Of a stretch of DNA of 64,000 bases, positions 9,177-17,118 are shown piece after piece. The DNA is taken from positions 20,238 to 84,237 of the forward strand of contig CANDMV010000001.1 of NCBI GenBank assembly GCA_947385875.1, in the 5' to 3' direction. The stretch comes from an uncultured Eubacterium sp. Its GTDB lineage: Bacteria > Bacillota > Clostridia > Lachnospirales > Lachnospiraceae. Each line of letters starts with the position of its first letter. Within the stretch, counting starts at the first letter, position 1. Both the position numbers and the translations under genes were made by a program. The notes under the pieces are model-generated. The model made no database searches. It was not told the origin of the DNA and was given only the letters and a program-made list of their open reading frames with translations.

Positions 9177-10367
9177 ATGCATTATGATGACCGTATGTTA
9201 GAAAGCATTCCTGTAGGAGTACTCGGACTGATTCCTATGTCAAGCTGCTCAGACTTAGGAAAAAAAGTGGACCAGTATCTCGTAAAATGGCGTCACGAAC
9301 GCCAGTCCGATCATAAGTCCACGATTGCCTTTCGTGGATTTGAACGGGACACTTATATCGTCAACGCGCAGACTCCGCGTTTTGGCACCGGTGAAGCAAA
9401 GGGCTTTATCAAAGAATCCATCCGCGGCTATGACCTCTACATTATGGTAGACGTTACCAATTACCACGAGACATATACTGTCTGCGGACAACAAAACCAT
9501 AAGTCGCCAGATGACCACTATGCTGACTTAAAGCGTATTATCGCTGCCGCAGGCGGCAAGGCACGCCGCATTACAGTTATTATGACATTTTTATATGAAA
9601 GCCGCCAGCACAGACGTACCGGGCGAGAATCTATGGACTGTGCCATGGCACTTCAAGAACTGACAAATATGGGTGTAGATAATATTATCACTTTCGATGC
9701 CCATGATCCTCGCGTGCAGAACGCAATCCCGTTATCTGGCTTTGAAACTATTCAGCCCTCCTACCAGTTTATCAAAGGACTGTGTAACAATGTACCTGAC
9801 CTAAAATTTGATTCTGAACATATGATGATGATCAGCCCTGATGAAGGCGCTACAAGCCGTGCTGTATATCTGGCAAGCATACTTGGCATTAATATCGGTA
9901 TGTTTTACAAGCGCCGTGACTACAGCCGTATTGTAAATGGACGAAATCCAATTATTGCACATGAATTTTTAGGTGCTTCTGTCGAAGGGAAGGATGTCAT
10001 GATTATAGACGACATGATTTCTTCTGGTGACAGCATGATTGATGTCGCAACAGAATTAAAGAAACGCAAAGCAAAACGTATTTTTGTATTATCAACTTTC
10101 GGATTGTTCACAAACGGACTGGATAAATTCGACAAGGCTGTAGAGGAAGGCATTATATACCGCGTAATTACAACAAACTTAGTCTATCAGTCACCAGAGC
10201 TGCTCTCGAAACCGTATTATATTAACTGTGACATGAGTAAATATATTGCATATATTGTAGATACATTAAACCATGACGCATCAATCAGCGATCTTCTGAA
10301 TCCATATGACCGCATCAAGCGTCTGGTTACAAAATATAAGAATGGAAAGCTAAAAAACAGCAGATAA
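9177..10367 (+). CDS. prs: Ribose-phosphate pyrophosphokinase (PRPP synthetase), long form
   Basis: Makes PRPP from ribose-5-phosphate and ATP for nucleotide, His, Trp and NAD synthesis. The PRPP-binding loop VMIIDDMISSGDSM is near residues 275-288, and FDAHDPRVQNA supplies the catalytic-flag/metal region. At 396 residues it is longer than the roughly 315-residue Bacillus enzyme; the extra length is an extended N-terminus and insertions, a form I associate with Clostridia. ATG 9177 follows AAACGGAGGAC. A strong hairpin terminator follows 40 bases after the stop. Confidence 0.93.
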   Translation: MHYDDRMLESIPVGVLGLIPMSSCSDLGKKVDQYLVKWRHERQSDHKSTIAFRGFERDTYIVNAQTPRFGTGEAKGFIKESIRGYDLYIMVDVTNYHETYTVCGQQNHKSPDDHYADLKRIIAAAGGKARRITVIMTFLYESRQHRRTGRESMDCAMALQELTNMGVDNIITFDAHDPRVQNAIPLSGFETIQPSYQFIKGLCNNVPDLKFDSEHMMMISPDEGATSRAVYLASILGINIGMFYKRRDYSRIVNGRNPIIAHEFLGASVEGKDVMIIDDMISSGDSMIDVATELKKRKAKRIFVLSTFGLFTNGLDKFDKAVEEGIIYRVITTNLVYQSPELLSKPYYINCDMSKYIAYIVDTLNHDASISDLLNPYDRIKRLVTKYKNGKLKNSR

Positions 10368-10406
10368 ATCCAAGCGATTTTAATATTACTTTTCGTTAGA
10401 TAAATG

Positions 10407-10436
10407 ATACCCGGATGCTGTACATCCGGGTATTTA
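10407..10436. terminator. Bidirectional terminator between prs and the DUF6465-like gene
   Basis: A perfect 11-base stem, ATACCCGGATG (10407-10417) with CATCCGGGTAT (10423-10433), five-base loop, followed by TTT on the plus strand. Genes converge on it from both sides. Confidence 0.75.
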
Positions 10437-10517
10437 GACAGATTGCAGAAATGAATATTTAAATACACTTTAGGATCGTAGGAATTTTAATTTTATAAAT
10501 CTAATGTACCTTTTATC

Positions 10518-10940
10518 TTAGAATAAATCTACTCCACCTGTATACTTGCCATCGTTGATCACATAATAAGCTTTAAACTCTTCCGGCTTGATATATATCT
10601 GCAAGGACTTAATTGATGATACTCTATGTCCGCCGGCAACAAATGCTGCCTTTACTTTATCCACTACAGCAGCTTCGCCTGCCTGCTGACCCTGATATTC
10701 TATATATACTTCCGGCTTTAATTCCGGCTTATCAGCTTTCTTGGCTGTCGTCTTTTTTGCTGCAGGTTTTTTAGCTGCTTTCTCAGCCTGCTTTGCATCT
10801 TCCTTTGCAGTCTTTTTTGCTGCTTCAGGCTTTTCTTCTGCCTTAACATCGGCTGCTTTCGCCTCTGTCTTACCTGCTTCTGCGACTTTTTTTACTTCTG
10901 CTGTTTTTGTTTCTTTTTCTGTACTGCTTTTTGAGCTCAT
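10518..10940 (-). CDS. DUF6465-like protein with a Lys/Ala-rich N-terminal tail
   Basis: 140 residues. The first 75 are almost only Lys, Ala, Glu, Thr and Pro, with repeated K-K-A/P-A units resembling histone H1-like tails. The C-terminal 65 residues form a compact conserved domain (YIEYQGQQAGE, KAYYVINDGKYTGGVDLF), which I recognise as the DUF6465 type common in Lachnospiraceae. Function is not known; the basic tail suggests nucleic-acid or polyanion contact (inference). ATG 10940 is 7 bases after AGGAGGT. It lies 19 bases downstream of the HPr-like gene and probably shares its promoter. Confidence 0.7.
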   Translation of the reverse strand: MSSKSSTEKETKTAEVKKVAEAGKTEAKAADVKAEEKPEAAKKTAKEDAKQAEKAAKKPAAKKTTAKKADKPELKPEVYIEYQGQQAGEAAVVDKVKAAFVAGGHRVSSIKSLQIYIKPEEFKAYYVINDGKYTGGVDLF

Positions 10941-10959
10941 CTCCTAGACCTCCTAAAAT

Positions 10960-11214
10960 CTACTCACATACTAAAAATTTTTCCATTGCTAACAGAGCTT
11001 CCTGTTCATCGTTGCCTTCTGTAATAATGTTTACACTCATTCCTTTTGACGGATTAAACGCCATAATTCCCATTATGCTCTTTGCATTAATTTTACGATT
11101 ATCATTCACAATCGTAATATTACTGTCAAACTGACAAGCTACCTGAACAAGCTCTGCGATTGGATTTTCATGCCCTTTTGCTACATTTGATACAATAATT
11201 TGCTTATTACTCAT
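10960..11214 (-). CDS. HPr-family phosphocarrier protein with altered active site
   Basis: 84 residues. Starting at ATG 11214 puts family landmarks in register: His15, Pro18 and Ser46 (in AKSIMG), the PTS phosphohistidine, its neighbour and the HPr-kinase site. The usual GLHARPA block instead reads KGHENPI: Arg17 is Asn and Leu14 is Gly, so phosphotransfer may be altered, while regulation through Ser46 could persist as in Crh-like proteins. A GTG at 11226 would add four residues and break that numbering. It precedes the DUF6465-like gene in one transcription unit. Confidence 0.85.
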   Translation of the reverse strand: MSNKQIIVSNVAKGHENPIAELVQVACQFDSNITIVNDNRKINAKSIMGIMAFNPSKGMSVNIITEGNDEQEALLAMEKFLVCE

Positions 11215-11265
11215 AATTACTTCCACTTCCTTAGAATCTGTTTACAATACACAAGTTCACCTCGT

Positions 11266-11294
11266 AATATAGTCTATAAATCCCGTATTTGCAA
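11266..11294 (-). promoter_or_regulatory. Sigma-A type promoter for the HPr-like gene
   Basis: Minus strand TTGCAA (11294-11289), 17-base spacer, TATATT (11271-11266), about 50 bases before the HPr-like start. Confidence 0.6.
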
Positions 11295-11334
11295 GTGTTT
11301 TTTTTAATTCTGTTAAATTCATACGAATGACATA

Positions 11335-11361
11335 TAAAACAGTGCAAAAATTTATGCACTT
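11335..11361 (-). terminator. Terminator after the AGCS transporter gene
   Basis: Inverted repeat AGTGCA (11342-11347) / TGCACT (11356-11361), followed on the minus strand by GTTTTAT, 25 bases past the transporter stop. Confidence 0.5.
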
Positions 11362-11385
11362 TGCAACGTTTTTTGTACCGTGTTT

Positions 11386-12786
11386 TTAACCGCGCTCACG
11401 TTCTAAAATAACCTGAAATGCTTCTACGTCCTTTGCAATCTCTCCGCTTAACGCCAGCATACAGATTAAATTTGGAACTGACATTAAAGCATTCGCTATA
11501 TCAGAAAAATTCCATGCGATTGAAAGCGTCGTAGTTGCACCTACAAAAGCTGTTAAGGAAAATATAACCCGATAGACCATATTAAACCTATGTGTTCCTA
11601 ACAGATACTCGAATGCCTTTTCCCCATGATATTCCCATCCTAAAATCGTTGAGAACGCAAATAAAGCAACGCCGATTGTAACTATCCATCCGCCCATTGG
11701 CCCTAATACAGTCTTAAATGCTTCAATCGTAAGAGCAGACCCTTCTACTGCCTTGCCAGCCGAATCTGTAATGCCAAGAACTCCTGATGACGCAATACAA
11801 AGGCCGGTAATCGTGCATACTACAAGCGTATCCCAGAAAGTGCCTGTCATATTGATATATGCCTGACGCACTGGATGATCTGTAACAGCTGAGGCTGCTG
11901 TAATTGCGGCTGAGCCCATACCTGCTTCATTGGAAAACATGCCGCGGGCTATCCCATAACGCATACTGCTCATCATGGACGCAACAATCGTACCTCCTAC
12001 ACCGCCTGCTACTGCTTTTATAGAAAAAGCCATCTTAAAAATCATAGCTACACCGGACGGCACATTACCAATATTTCCGACAATTACAATTAATCCGCCG
12101 ATTACATAAAAAACCGCCATACATGGAACAACGATAGAAGAAACCTTCGAGATCGACTTTATGCCGCCTACGATAATAACGAGTGATAAGATTGTAATAA
12201 TCCCTCCCGTAACCCACGGCGGCACTTCAAATGTCTTATTCATCGCTTCAGAAATAGAATTTGCCTGCGTTAGATTGCCAATTCCAAATGATGCAAATAC
12301 CGCAAACAATGCAAACAGCCATCCCAATACAGCTCCGGCTGTCTTATTTTTTAACGCTTTTCTCATTGTATACATGGGACCGCCAGACATCTCACCTTGT
12401 TGATTTACCTCCCGGTACTTAATCGCCAGCATACATTCACTAAACTTTGATGACAGACCAAAACATGCAGAAATCCACATCCATACAAGAGCTCCGGGGC
12501 CGCCGGATACCATAGCTGTCGCAACCCCAATAATATTTCCTGTACCAATCGTTGCTGCCAATGCTGTCGTAAGCGCCTCGAACGGAGATACATCTCCCAT
12601 GCCGCGGCTCTTGCTTCTTGCTTCTTTGCTTAAAGTACTCTTGATCGCATAGGGCAGATTCCTCCACGTATAAAACTTCAACCGAAAGGTCAAAAAAATT
12701 CCAGTTCCTACTAACAGCACCAGCATGACCGGTCCCCAGACAAAATCATCAATTATTTTTAAGACCTTATCCACTGTCTCCACCAT
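11386..12786 (-). CDS. Alanine/glycine:cation symporter (AGCS family)
   Basis: A 466-residue inner-membrane transporter expected to import alanine or glycine with Na+ or H+. Hydrophobic segments span the whole length. Family blocks are ALTTALAATIGTGNIIGVA, SGGPGALVWMWISA, GGPMYTMRKAL and MFSNEAGMGSAAITAA. Start ATG 12786 follows GGGAGGGATATTGTATC. Upstream on the same strand a terminator closes the previous unit, so it is likely transcribed alone. Substrate assignment is by family only. Confidence 0.92.
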   Translation of the reverse strand: MVETVDKVLKIIDDFVWGPVMLVLLVGTGIFLTFRLKFYTWRNLPYAIKSTLSKEARSKSRGMGDVSPFEALTTALAATIGTGNIIGVATAMVSGGPGALVWMWISACFGLSSKFSECMLAIKYREVNQQGEMSGGPMYTMRKALKNKTAGAVLGWLFALFAVFASFGIGNLTQANSISEAMNKTFEVPPWVTGGIITILSLVIIVGGIKSISKVSSIVVPCMAVFYVIGGLIVIVGNIGNVPSGVAMIFKMAFSIKAVAGGVGGTIVASMMSSMRYGIARGMFSNEAGMGSAAITAASAVTDHPVRQAYINMTGTFWDTLVVCTITGLCIASSGVLGITDSAGKAVEGSALTIEAFKTVLGPMGGWIVTIGVALFAFSTILGWEYHGEKAFEYLLGTHRFNMVYRVIFSLTAFVGATTTLSIAWNFSDIANALMSVPNLICMLALSGEIAKDVEAFQVILERERG

Positions 12787-12927
12787 GATACAATATCCCT
12801 CCCTTCTTTGTTAATGCCCCGCTGCCAGAATCCTGTCCCTATCTACACTATGCTGGTTCTGCTAAAATATGCCGAATAGCAGCTGCATCCATGTGATTTT
12901 ATCCTCATGGCACATCATCCTTTATCT

Positions 12928-12954
12928 AAAAAGGACAACGTTCTCACGTTGCCC
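12928..12954 (-). terminator. Intrinsic terminator between the C39-like gene and the AGCS gene
   Basis: A 9-base-pair stem (plus strand GGACAACGT 12933-12941 with ACGTTGCCC 12946-12954, one G-U pair), TCTC-type tetraloop, followed on the minus strand by five T. It sits 240 bases after the large secreted-protein gene and 140 bases before the transporter. Confidence 0.65.
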
Positions 12955-13087
12955 CGTCTTTGAGAAAAACACTGCTTTAATTTTATCAATTTATTCGCTA
13001 AATGTCAATTTATTTTTCGCTGTATACTACATCTAAAACAACAATTTGATACAGTTCAGCCTAGAGCGTGTGATTTTTGCCAGGAAA

Positions 13088-13132
13088 GAATCCGGCTCTT
13101 CCCCAAAGGCGAACTTCCAATGAGCCGGATTC
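13088..13132. repeat. Dispersed palindromic repeat, family A, copy 1
   Basis: Perfect 11-base arms GAATCCGGCTC (13088-13098) and GAGCCGGATTC (13122-13132) around a 23-base loop. Related sequence continues to about 13160. Together with the terminator at 12928 this accounts for most of the 410-base gap before 13197. Confidence 0.75.
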
Positions 13133-13196
13133 CGTTACTGTGAAGTTGCATACTGAACTGCAGCAGCAGTTTTGATATTAATGATACATTATCCCT

Positions 13197-15716
13197 CTAT
13201 TGTTCTGATTTCGGCTGAACTGTAATATATATTCCGCCTGCCGTACTAAACTTCGATTCAGCTTCTTCAATCGTACTTTTCGTGATCGCGCCTGCCTGAG
13301 GATCATAGAGCCATACATTCAGTGAATCATATCCTGTTACAAGCACTGCTTCCTGCATACCCTGGACTGCCATCACCGGCATCCCGCAGCTTACGTAATA
13401 TAAAATCTGTGACAATGTGCAGCCTTCTATACTGATCACATTCCTGTCAGACAGCAGGGATTCTAAAATATCCTGCGGCGTATCCCCCCGCTCCATCAAT
13501 TCGCCGACGCTTACCTCAATGCCTTCATGCTTTAAAACTGCACTAATACATTTTGCAGCCGGGGAACCAGATAAATCAGCTTCTGCAGGCTGTACGTCAA
13601 AGGACGGCTGTATATTCTTTCTGGCACGCTTCCAGATATATTTCTGCTGTTCATCTACAACCACGCCCATATTTTCATCCGCGCTCCGTATCGCTGCTGC
13701 TACATCCGTAGTCGCCGCTTCGATTCTTCCCTTTGCAAACGCATAATAAATCTGCTGATCCTGCTCCGCCTTCAAAATCGTATCCCGGTCTTCCTGATTC
13801 ATGACCTGTTTAGCAGCAATAAATATAGGTGCTGTTTCCTTTTCCTCCTCCGTCAAAACCAGCTGAATCTGCGTCTGCTTTCGCTCTGTAACGGTCATAT
13901 GAGTAATCTCCTTTTCCGCGTTTTCCTGACTGCGGTTTACAATCGAATCCTGCTGAGCCTGCTCATATCCATTCACACCTGCTGTCATTCGTTTAATAAT
14001 CAGCACGCCATTATGAACCTCTACGCCGTCTATATAATAGTTTTTCTTACGATATGTTTTTAACACTTCTCCGCTGGACGCATCAATAATACGCAGGGAA
14101 TACATAGGTTCCTGTCTGATTCCCGCGATCGTACCCACTCTATGCTTATCAGCAGCTATACCATATACTAAGTCTTCCTGCAAAAATCCCAGTACATGCA
14201 GCCTCTTGCCAGATTTTGCGCGAAGCTTCTGCTCTCTGCCGCTTTCTAAGTCCATCACTGTAATTTCTTTTGCATCCTCATCCGAAGACCACGCCAGATA
14301 TTTATTTGATTCAGATACTGCATATGAGCCATCCACCAGTCCTGTAGCAACTTCCTCGATTTCAAGCGTGGCAAGCTCCGTATGGTATACAGTGCCGTTA
14401 AAAATTAAATAAATGCTTCCTGCTGTATTTTCATATAACAGCTTTCCCAGTTCTGAACGCAGCACTTCATAGGATTTATCAAATGACAAAAACAGCTGCT
14501 CTTCATTTGTATTTGCCTGACTGTCATAATGCAGAAAACTGATTCCTACCCTGCCTTCATGCACGCCGCGGTTCATATAACCATAGACAACATAATTAAT
14601 ATCTCCTGCTTCATCTATGCTGAGTATGCGAATATCATGCTGCATATGATTTTCACGAGTTTCAATGCCTTCATGCCCGCGAAAGCTGAACACCTGTGCT
14701 AGCCTGCCTAAAGACTGGTTATAGCTCCACAAATCTCCTTCCTGAACAAAACAGGTAATCGTTTCAGTTTCATTCTGCATATATTCCACATCCTGTTCAC
14801 GAATACCCAGCTGTAAATAATTTTCGTATAAAAAGTCATTCTCTCCATTAAAAATCTGATCCATTGTACGCTCAAAATTCAGCAGATACATACGTTCGCT
14901 TGTATAGCGAATCCGATAATATTCTTCCACATTATAGTATTCCAGCTCACCTTTATTTTCATTGCTGGTCACGACGTAATTCAGCATAATGACATTATAC
15001 GAGCTGTTCATCTCCTTAACAGACGGAATCGGCGTCGTCAGCCTGTCACATTGAAAATCTGCCCAGTTCGCCTGCGTCAGGCTAGAATTGATGGTCACTT
15101 TATGAAGTGTGGAATTATCTCCAGATGCATTCGGTTCCCAATAGGTTGAAAGCGCATCCGGATCCTCGGAAAACGTCAGCTCATTAATCTGCTGCGCAAA
15201 CCTTACACTCTCCGCTACATAGCAGTCCTGCGCATCAGCAATCCTCGTATAATAATAACAGATGTCTTCATCCTGTTTCAGCTTCAGTGTCAAAATATAT
15301 TCCCTGGACTTTTCTAATAAACTTTGTACAGGAATGCTTGTCCGAATCTGATCGTCATTTAATTCGTAGGATGCGATATTTCCATCAGAAATCAGCCGTC
15401 CACCGTCTATGCTGCGGATTTCATAAGAGATACTGTCAATACGATAACCGTATGTCCGAATCAGCAGAGGAATCTCTCGGCTGCCGGACAATGGCGTTAT
15501 CGTATCCCTCATCCCGGTAGCACTCATCTGCATCGTATACCCATATAATTCATTAATCTGCTGGTTTTCATCATACAGTACAATCACCGGCAGTGTTGCT
15601 TCTTCCATTTCAGTTGTCAGGTCAAGCTGATTATGATTGGTAACCCGGCCGGATACGGCTAATGTCACAACAAAAACCACTGCTAATACAAATGCTTTAA
15701 TTAACCCTTTCTTCAT
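13197..15716 (-). CDS. Large secreted protein with beta-propeller-like middle and degenerate C39-like C-terminus
   Basis: 839 residues. A signal peptide or anchor begins MKKGLIKAFVLAVVFVV. The long middle region is rich in short beta-strand-like repeats with WSSDE and YVVYGYMNRG stretches, as in WD40/propeller-like sensor proteins. The last 120 residues resemble a C39-type cysteine peptidase fold (AAKCISAVLKHEGI, then VLVTGYDSLNVWLYDPQ), but the usual catalytic His before VxxTGYD is Glu, so it is probably not an active peptidase. ATG 15716 follows GAAAGGAAAAACGG; the frame runs open to 15776. Function unknown; an extracellular binding role is inferred. Confidence 0.6.
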   Translation of the reverse strand: MKKGLIKAFVLAVVFVVTLAVSGRVTNHNQLDLTTEMEEATLPVIVLYDENQQINELYGYTMQMSATGMRDTITPLSGSREIPLLIRTYGYRIDSISYEIRSIDGGRLISDGNIASYELNDDQIRTSIPVQSLLEKSREYILTLKLKQDEDICYYYTRIADAQDCYVAESVRFAQQINELTFSEDPDALSTYWEPNASGDNSTLHKVTINSSLTQANWADFQCDRLTTPIPSVKEMNSSYNVIMLNYVVTSNENKGELEYYNVEEYYRIRYTSERMYLLNFERTMDQIFNGENDFLYENYLQLGIREQDVEYMQNETETITCFVQEGDLWSYNQSLGRLAQVFSFRGHEGIETRENHMQHDIRILSIDEAGDINYVVYGYMNRGVHEGRVGISFLHYDSQANTNEEQLFLSFDKSYEVLRSELGKLLYENTAGSIYLIFNGTVYHTELATLEIEEVATGLVDGSYAVSESNKYLAWSSDEDAKEITVMDLESGREQKLRAKSGKRLHVLGFLQEDLVYGIAADKHRVGTIAGIRQEPMYSLRIIDASSGEVLKTYRKKNYYIDGVEVHNGVLIIKRMTAGVNGYEQAQQDSIVNRSQENAEKEITHMTVTERKQTQIQLVLTEEEKETAPIFIAAKQVMNQEDRDTILKAEQDQQIYYAFAKGRIEAATTDVAAAIRSADENMGVVVDEQQKYIWKRARKNIQPSFDVQPAEADLSGSPAAKCISAVLKHEGIEVSVGELMERGDTPQDILESLLSDRNVISIEGCTLSQILYYVSCGMPVMAVQGMQEAVLVTGYDSLNVWLYDPQAGAITKSTIEEAESKFSTAGGIYITVQPKSEQ

Positions 15717-15852
15717 CCGTTTTTCCTTTCGTGCATACAGTTTTACATTACAGCCCGCAAACAACTTTCTGTTCACACCGCAAAAACATTAACCTGTCAG
15801 TAACTTCTCCGACGGTTCTGCGTCTGGTTATATGTAAGGTTACTCTGTAAAC

Positions 15853-15899
15853 GGAATCCGGCTCATCGAAAGTTCGCCATTGGCGAAGAGCCGGATTCC
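15853..15899. repeat. Dispersed palindromic repeat, family A, copy 2 (inverted)
   Basis: Arms GGAATCCGGCTC (15853-15864) and GAGCCGGATTCC (15888-15899) with a 23-base loop that itself holds TTCGCC-ATT-GGCGAA. It is the reverse complement orientation of the copy at 13088. The surrounding gap 15717-16017 also carries, at about 15800-15845, sequence related to the MITE-like element at 33002. Confidence 0.75.
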
Positions 15900-16017
15900 C
15901 TCTTGGCAAAATCCACATTACTTACGTACTTTGCTTCTAGATTGGCAAAGTACAAGTCACAGCTGTAACGTCATTCATATTCTATTATTATACTCTGTAT
16001 ATAAGATTCTAATCACT

Positions 16018-16563
16018 TTACCACCAACGGCGGCATCGATTATGCCTGCATCGCCTATTATACATCTCATTGTAAAGCAGTACTTCGATCAAATTGCTCA
16101 GCCCCGGATTGTGCGGCGGTCTGCCTGGAGGTGGCGGAGGTGGTCCTGGAGGTCCTGGAGGCCTGCCCGGAGGCCATGGCGGAGGTGGTGGTCCCGGAGG
16201 TCCTGGAGGCCATGGCCTGAAATTTTGTTCTTCGACCTGCTCAGCTTCAAGCTCCGAAGCTGCTTCCTTGGGCTGTACTGCATTTTGATAGATCCGTTCA
16301 CAGATCACTTTCAGCATCAGCCTGTCTGGATACTCATCAAACATCATGCTGCCTTCATACTCCATCTGATCGCATTCTTCTTCGACCAGCTTTTGGATCC
16401 GCTTCGCTTCCTCTGGATACAGCTCTTTCATACGGTCCATGTCGCGCTCATAATCCAGCTCTGTCATATAAATATTCTGCATCGGATAGCTCATATAAAA
16501 CGGCATTCCAGAAGCATACTGATACTGCTGCATACGCATAAACTGTTCCTGCTTATAATCCAC
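16018..16563 (-). CDS. Hypothetical protein with Pro/Gly collagen-like stretch
   Basis: 181 residues, not assigned to a named family. The first 40 residues are rich in Met, Tyr and Gln. Residues about 40-95 form a charged conserved-looking domain (LYPEEAKRIQKLVEEECDQ, then EGSMMFDEYPD). Residues about 115-152 are nearly pure Pro and Gly with Trp and Arg, and the tail is Arg/Cys/Trp-rich. This composition resembles spore-coat or surface proteins of Clostridia (inference). GTG 16563 follows GCAGGAGAAAGACAC, and a consensus promoter lies upstream. Confidence 0.65.
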   Translation of the reverse strand: MDYKQEQFMRMQQYQYASGMPFYMSYPMQNIYMTELDYERDMDRMKELYPEEAKRIQKLVEEECDQMEYEGSMMFDEYPDRLMLKVICERIYQNAVQPKEAASELEAEQVEEQNFRPWPPGPPGPPPPPWPPGRPPGPPGPPPPPPGRPPHNPGLSNLIEVLLYNEMYNRRCRHNRCRRWW

Positions 16564-16683
16564 GTGTCTTTCTCCTGCATTTCGTTAATAACAGTATATG
16601 CAGAGTGAAAGCTTTGGTCACTTCTTTCAGAAAAAACTATCTGATTGTGCTGCTGTAATGATGAAGCCTGAACTGTAACACTG

Positions 16684-16712
16684 ATTATAACCCACCCGCA
16701 AAAGTGTTTCAA
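16684..16712 (-). promoter_or_regulatory. Promoter for the Pro/Gly-rich protein gene
   Basis: Minus strand TTGAAA (16712-16707), 17-base spacer, TATAAT (16689-16684), 120 bases before the GTG start. Confidence 0.6.
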
Positions 16713-16770
16713 CCCCTCATGTCGATTTTCACACTCAATGTGAATCATGCATGTTACATTGTGGATACCC

Positions 16771-16848
16771 GGACGCTGATTGCGGGGAGCCGGGCTGTCT
16801 TCTGGTGACTTTTCCAGAAGACGGAACCGCTCCCCGCACCCGGCGTCC
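16771..16848. repeat. Palindromic element, family B, copy 1
   Basis: A 78-base inverted-repeat element in the 555-base gap 16564-17118. Outer arms are GGACGC (16771-16776) and GCGTCC (16843-16848), inner arms GTCTTCTGG (16797-16805) and CCAGAAGAC (16814-16822), with GCGGGGAGC / GCTCCCCGC between. Its end (ACCCGGCGTC) recurs in the elements near 26467 and 43671. Confidence 0.7.
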
Positions 16849-17118
16849 TCACAGCCAATATACAACAATTTATCCGAATGACATTGTTTCACGCCCCTCC
16901 GCTTTTGGGCCAGTCGGGTGTAAAAAGCAGCGAAAAAGGATATTGTTTACATATATATCTAAATAAGGTAACTAATTTATTCATAATTTCCTTATTTCCT
17001 TCAAAAAATAAGTTATTTTTATGATTTTTACCGATTGATTTTTTGACCATAAGGATATATTTTATACTCAGTCAGAATAAAGTTATTTAAAAAATTTCTG
17101 AAGGAGGTTTTTCCGAAT

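Noticed and set aside
10741..10947. Plus-strand Ala/Phe-rich frame
   Set aside because: It is the antisense of the Lys/Ala-rich tail of the DUF6465-like gene.
16094..16288. Plus-strand Gly-rich frame
   Set aside because: It is the antisense of the Pro-rich stretch in the gene at 16018-16563.
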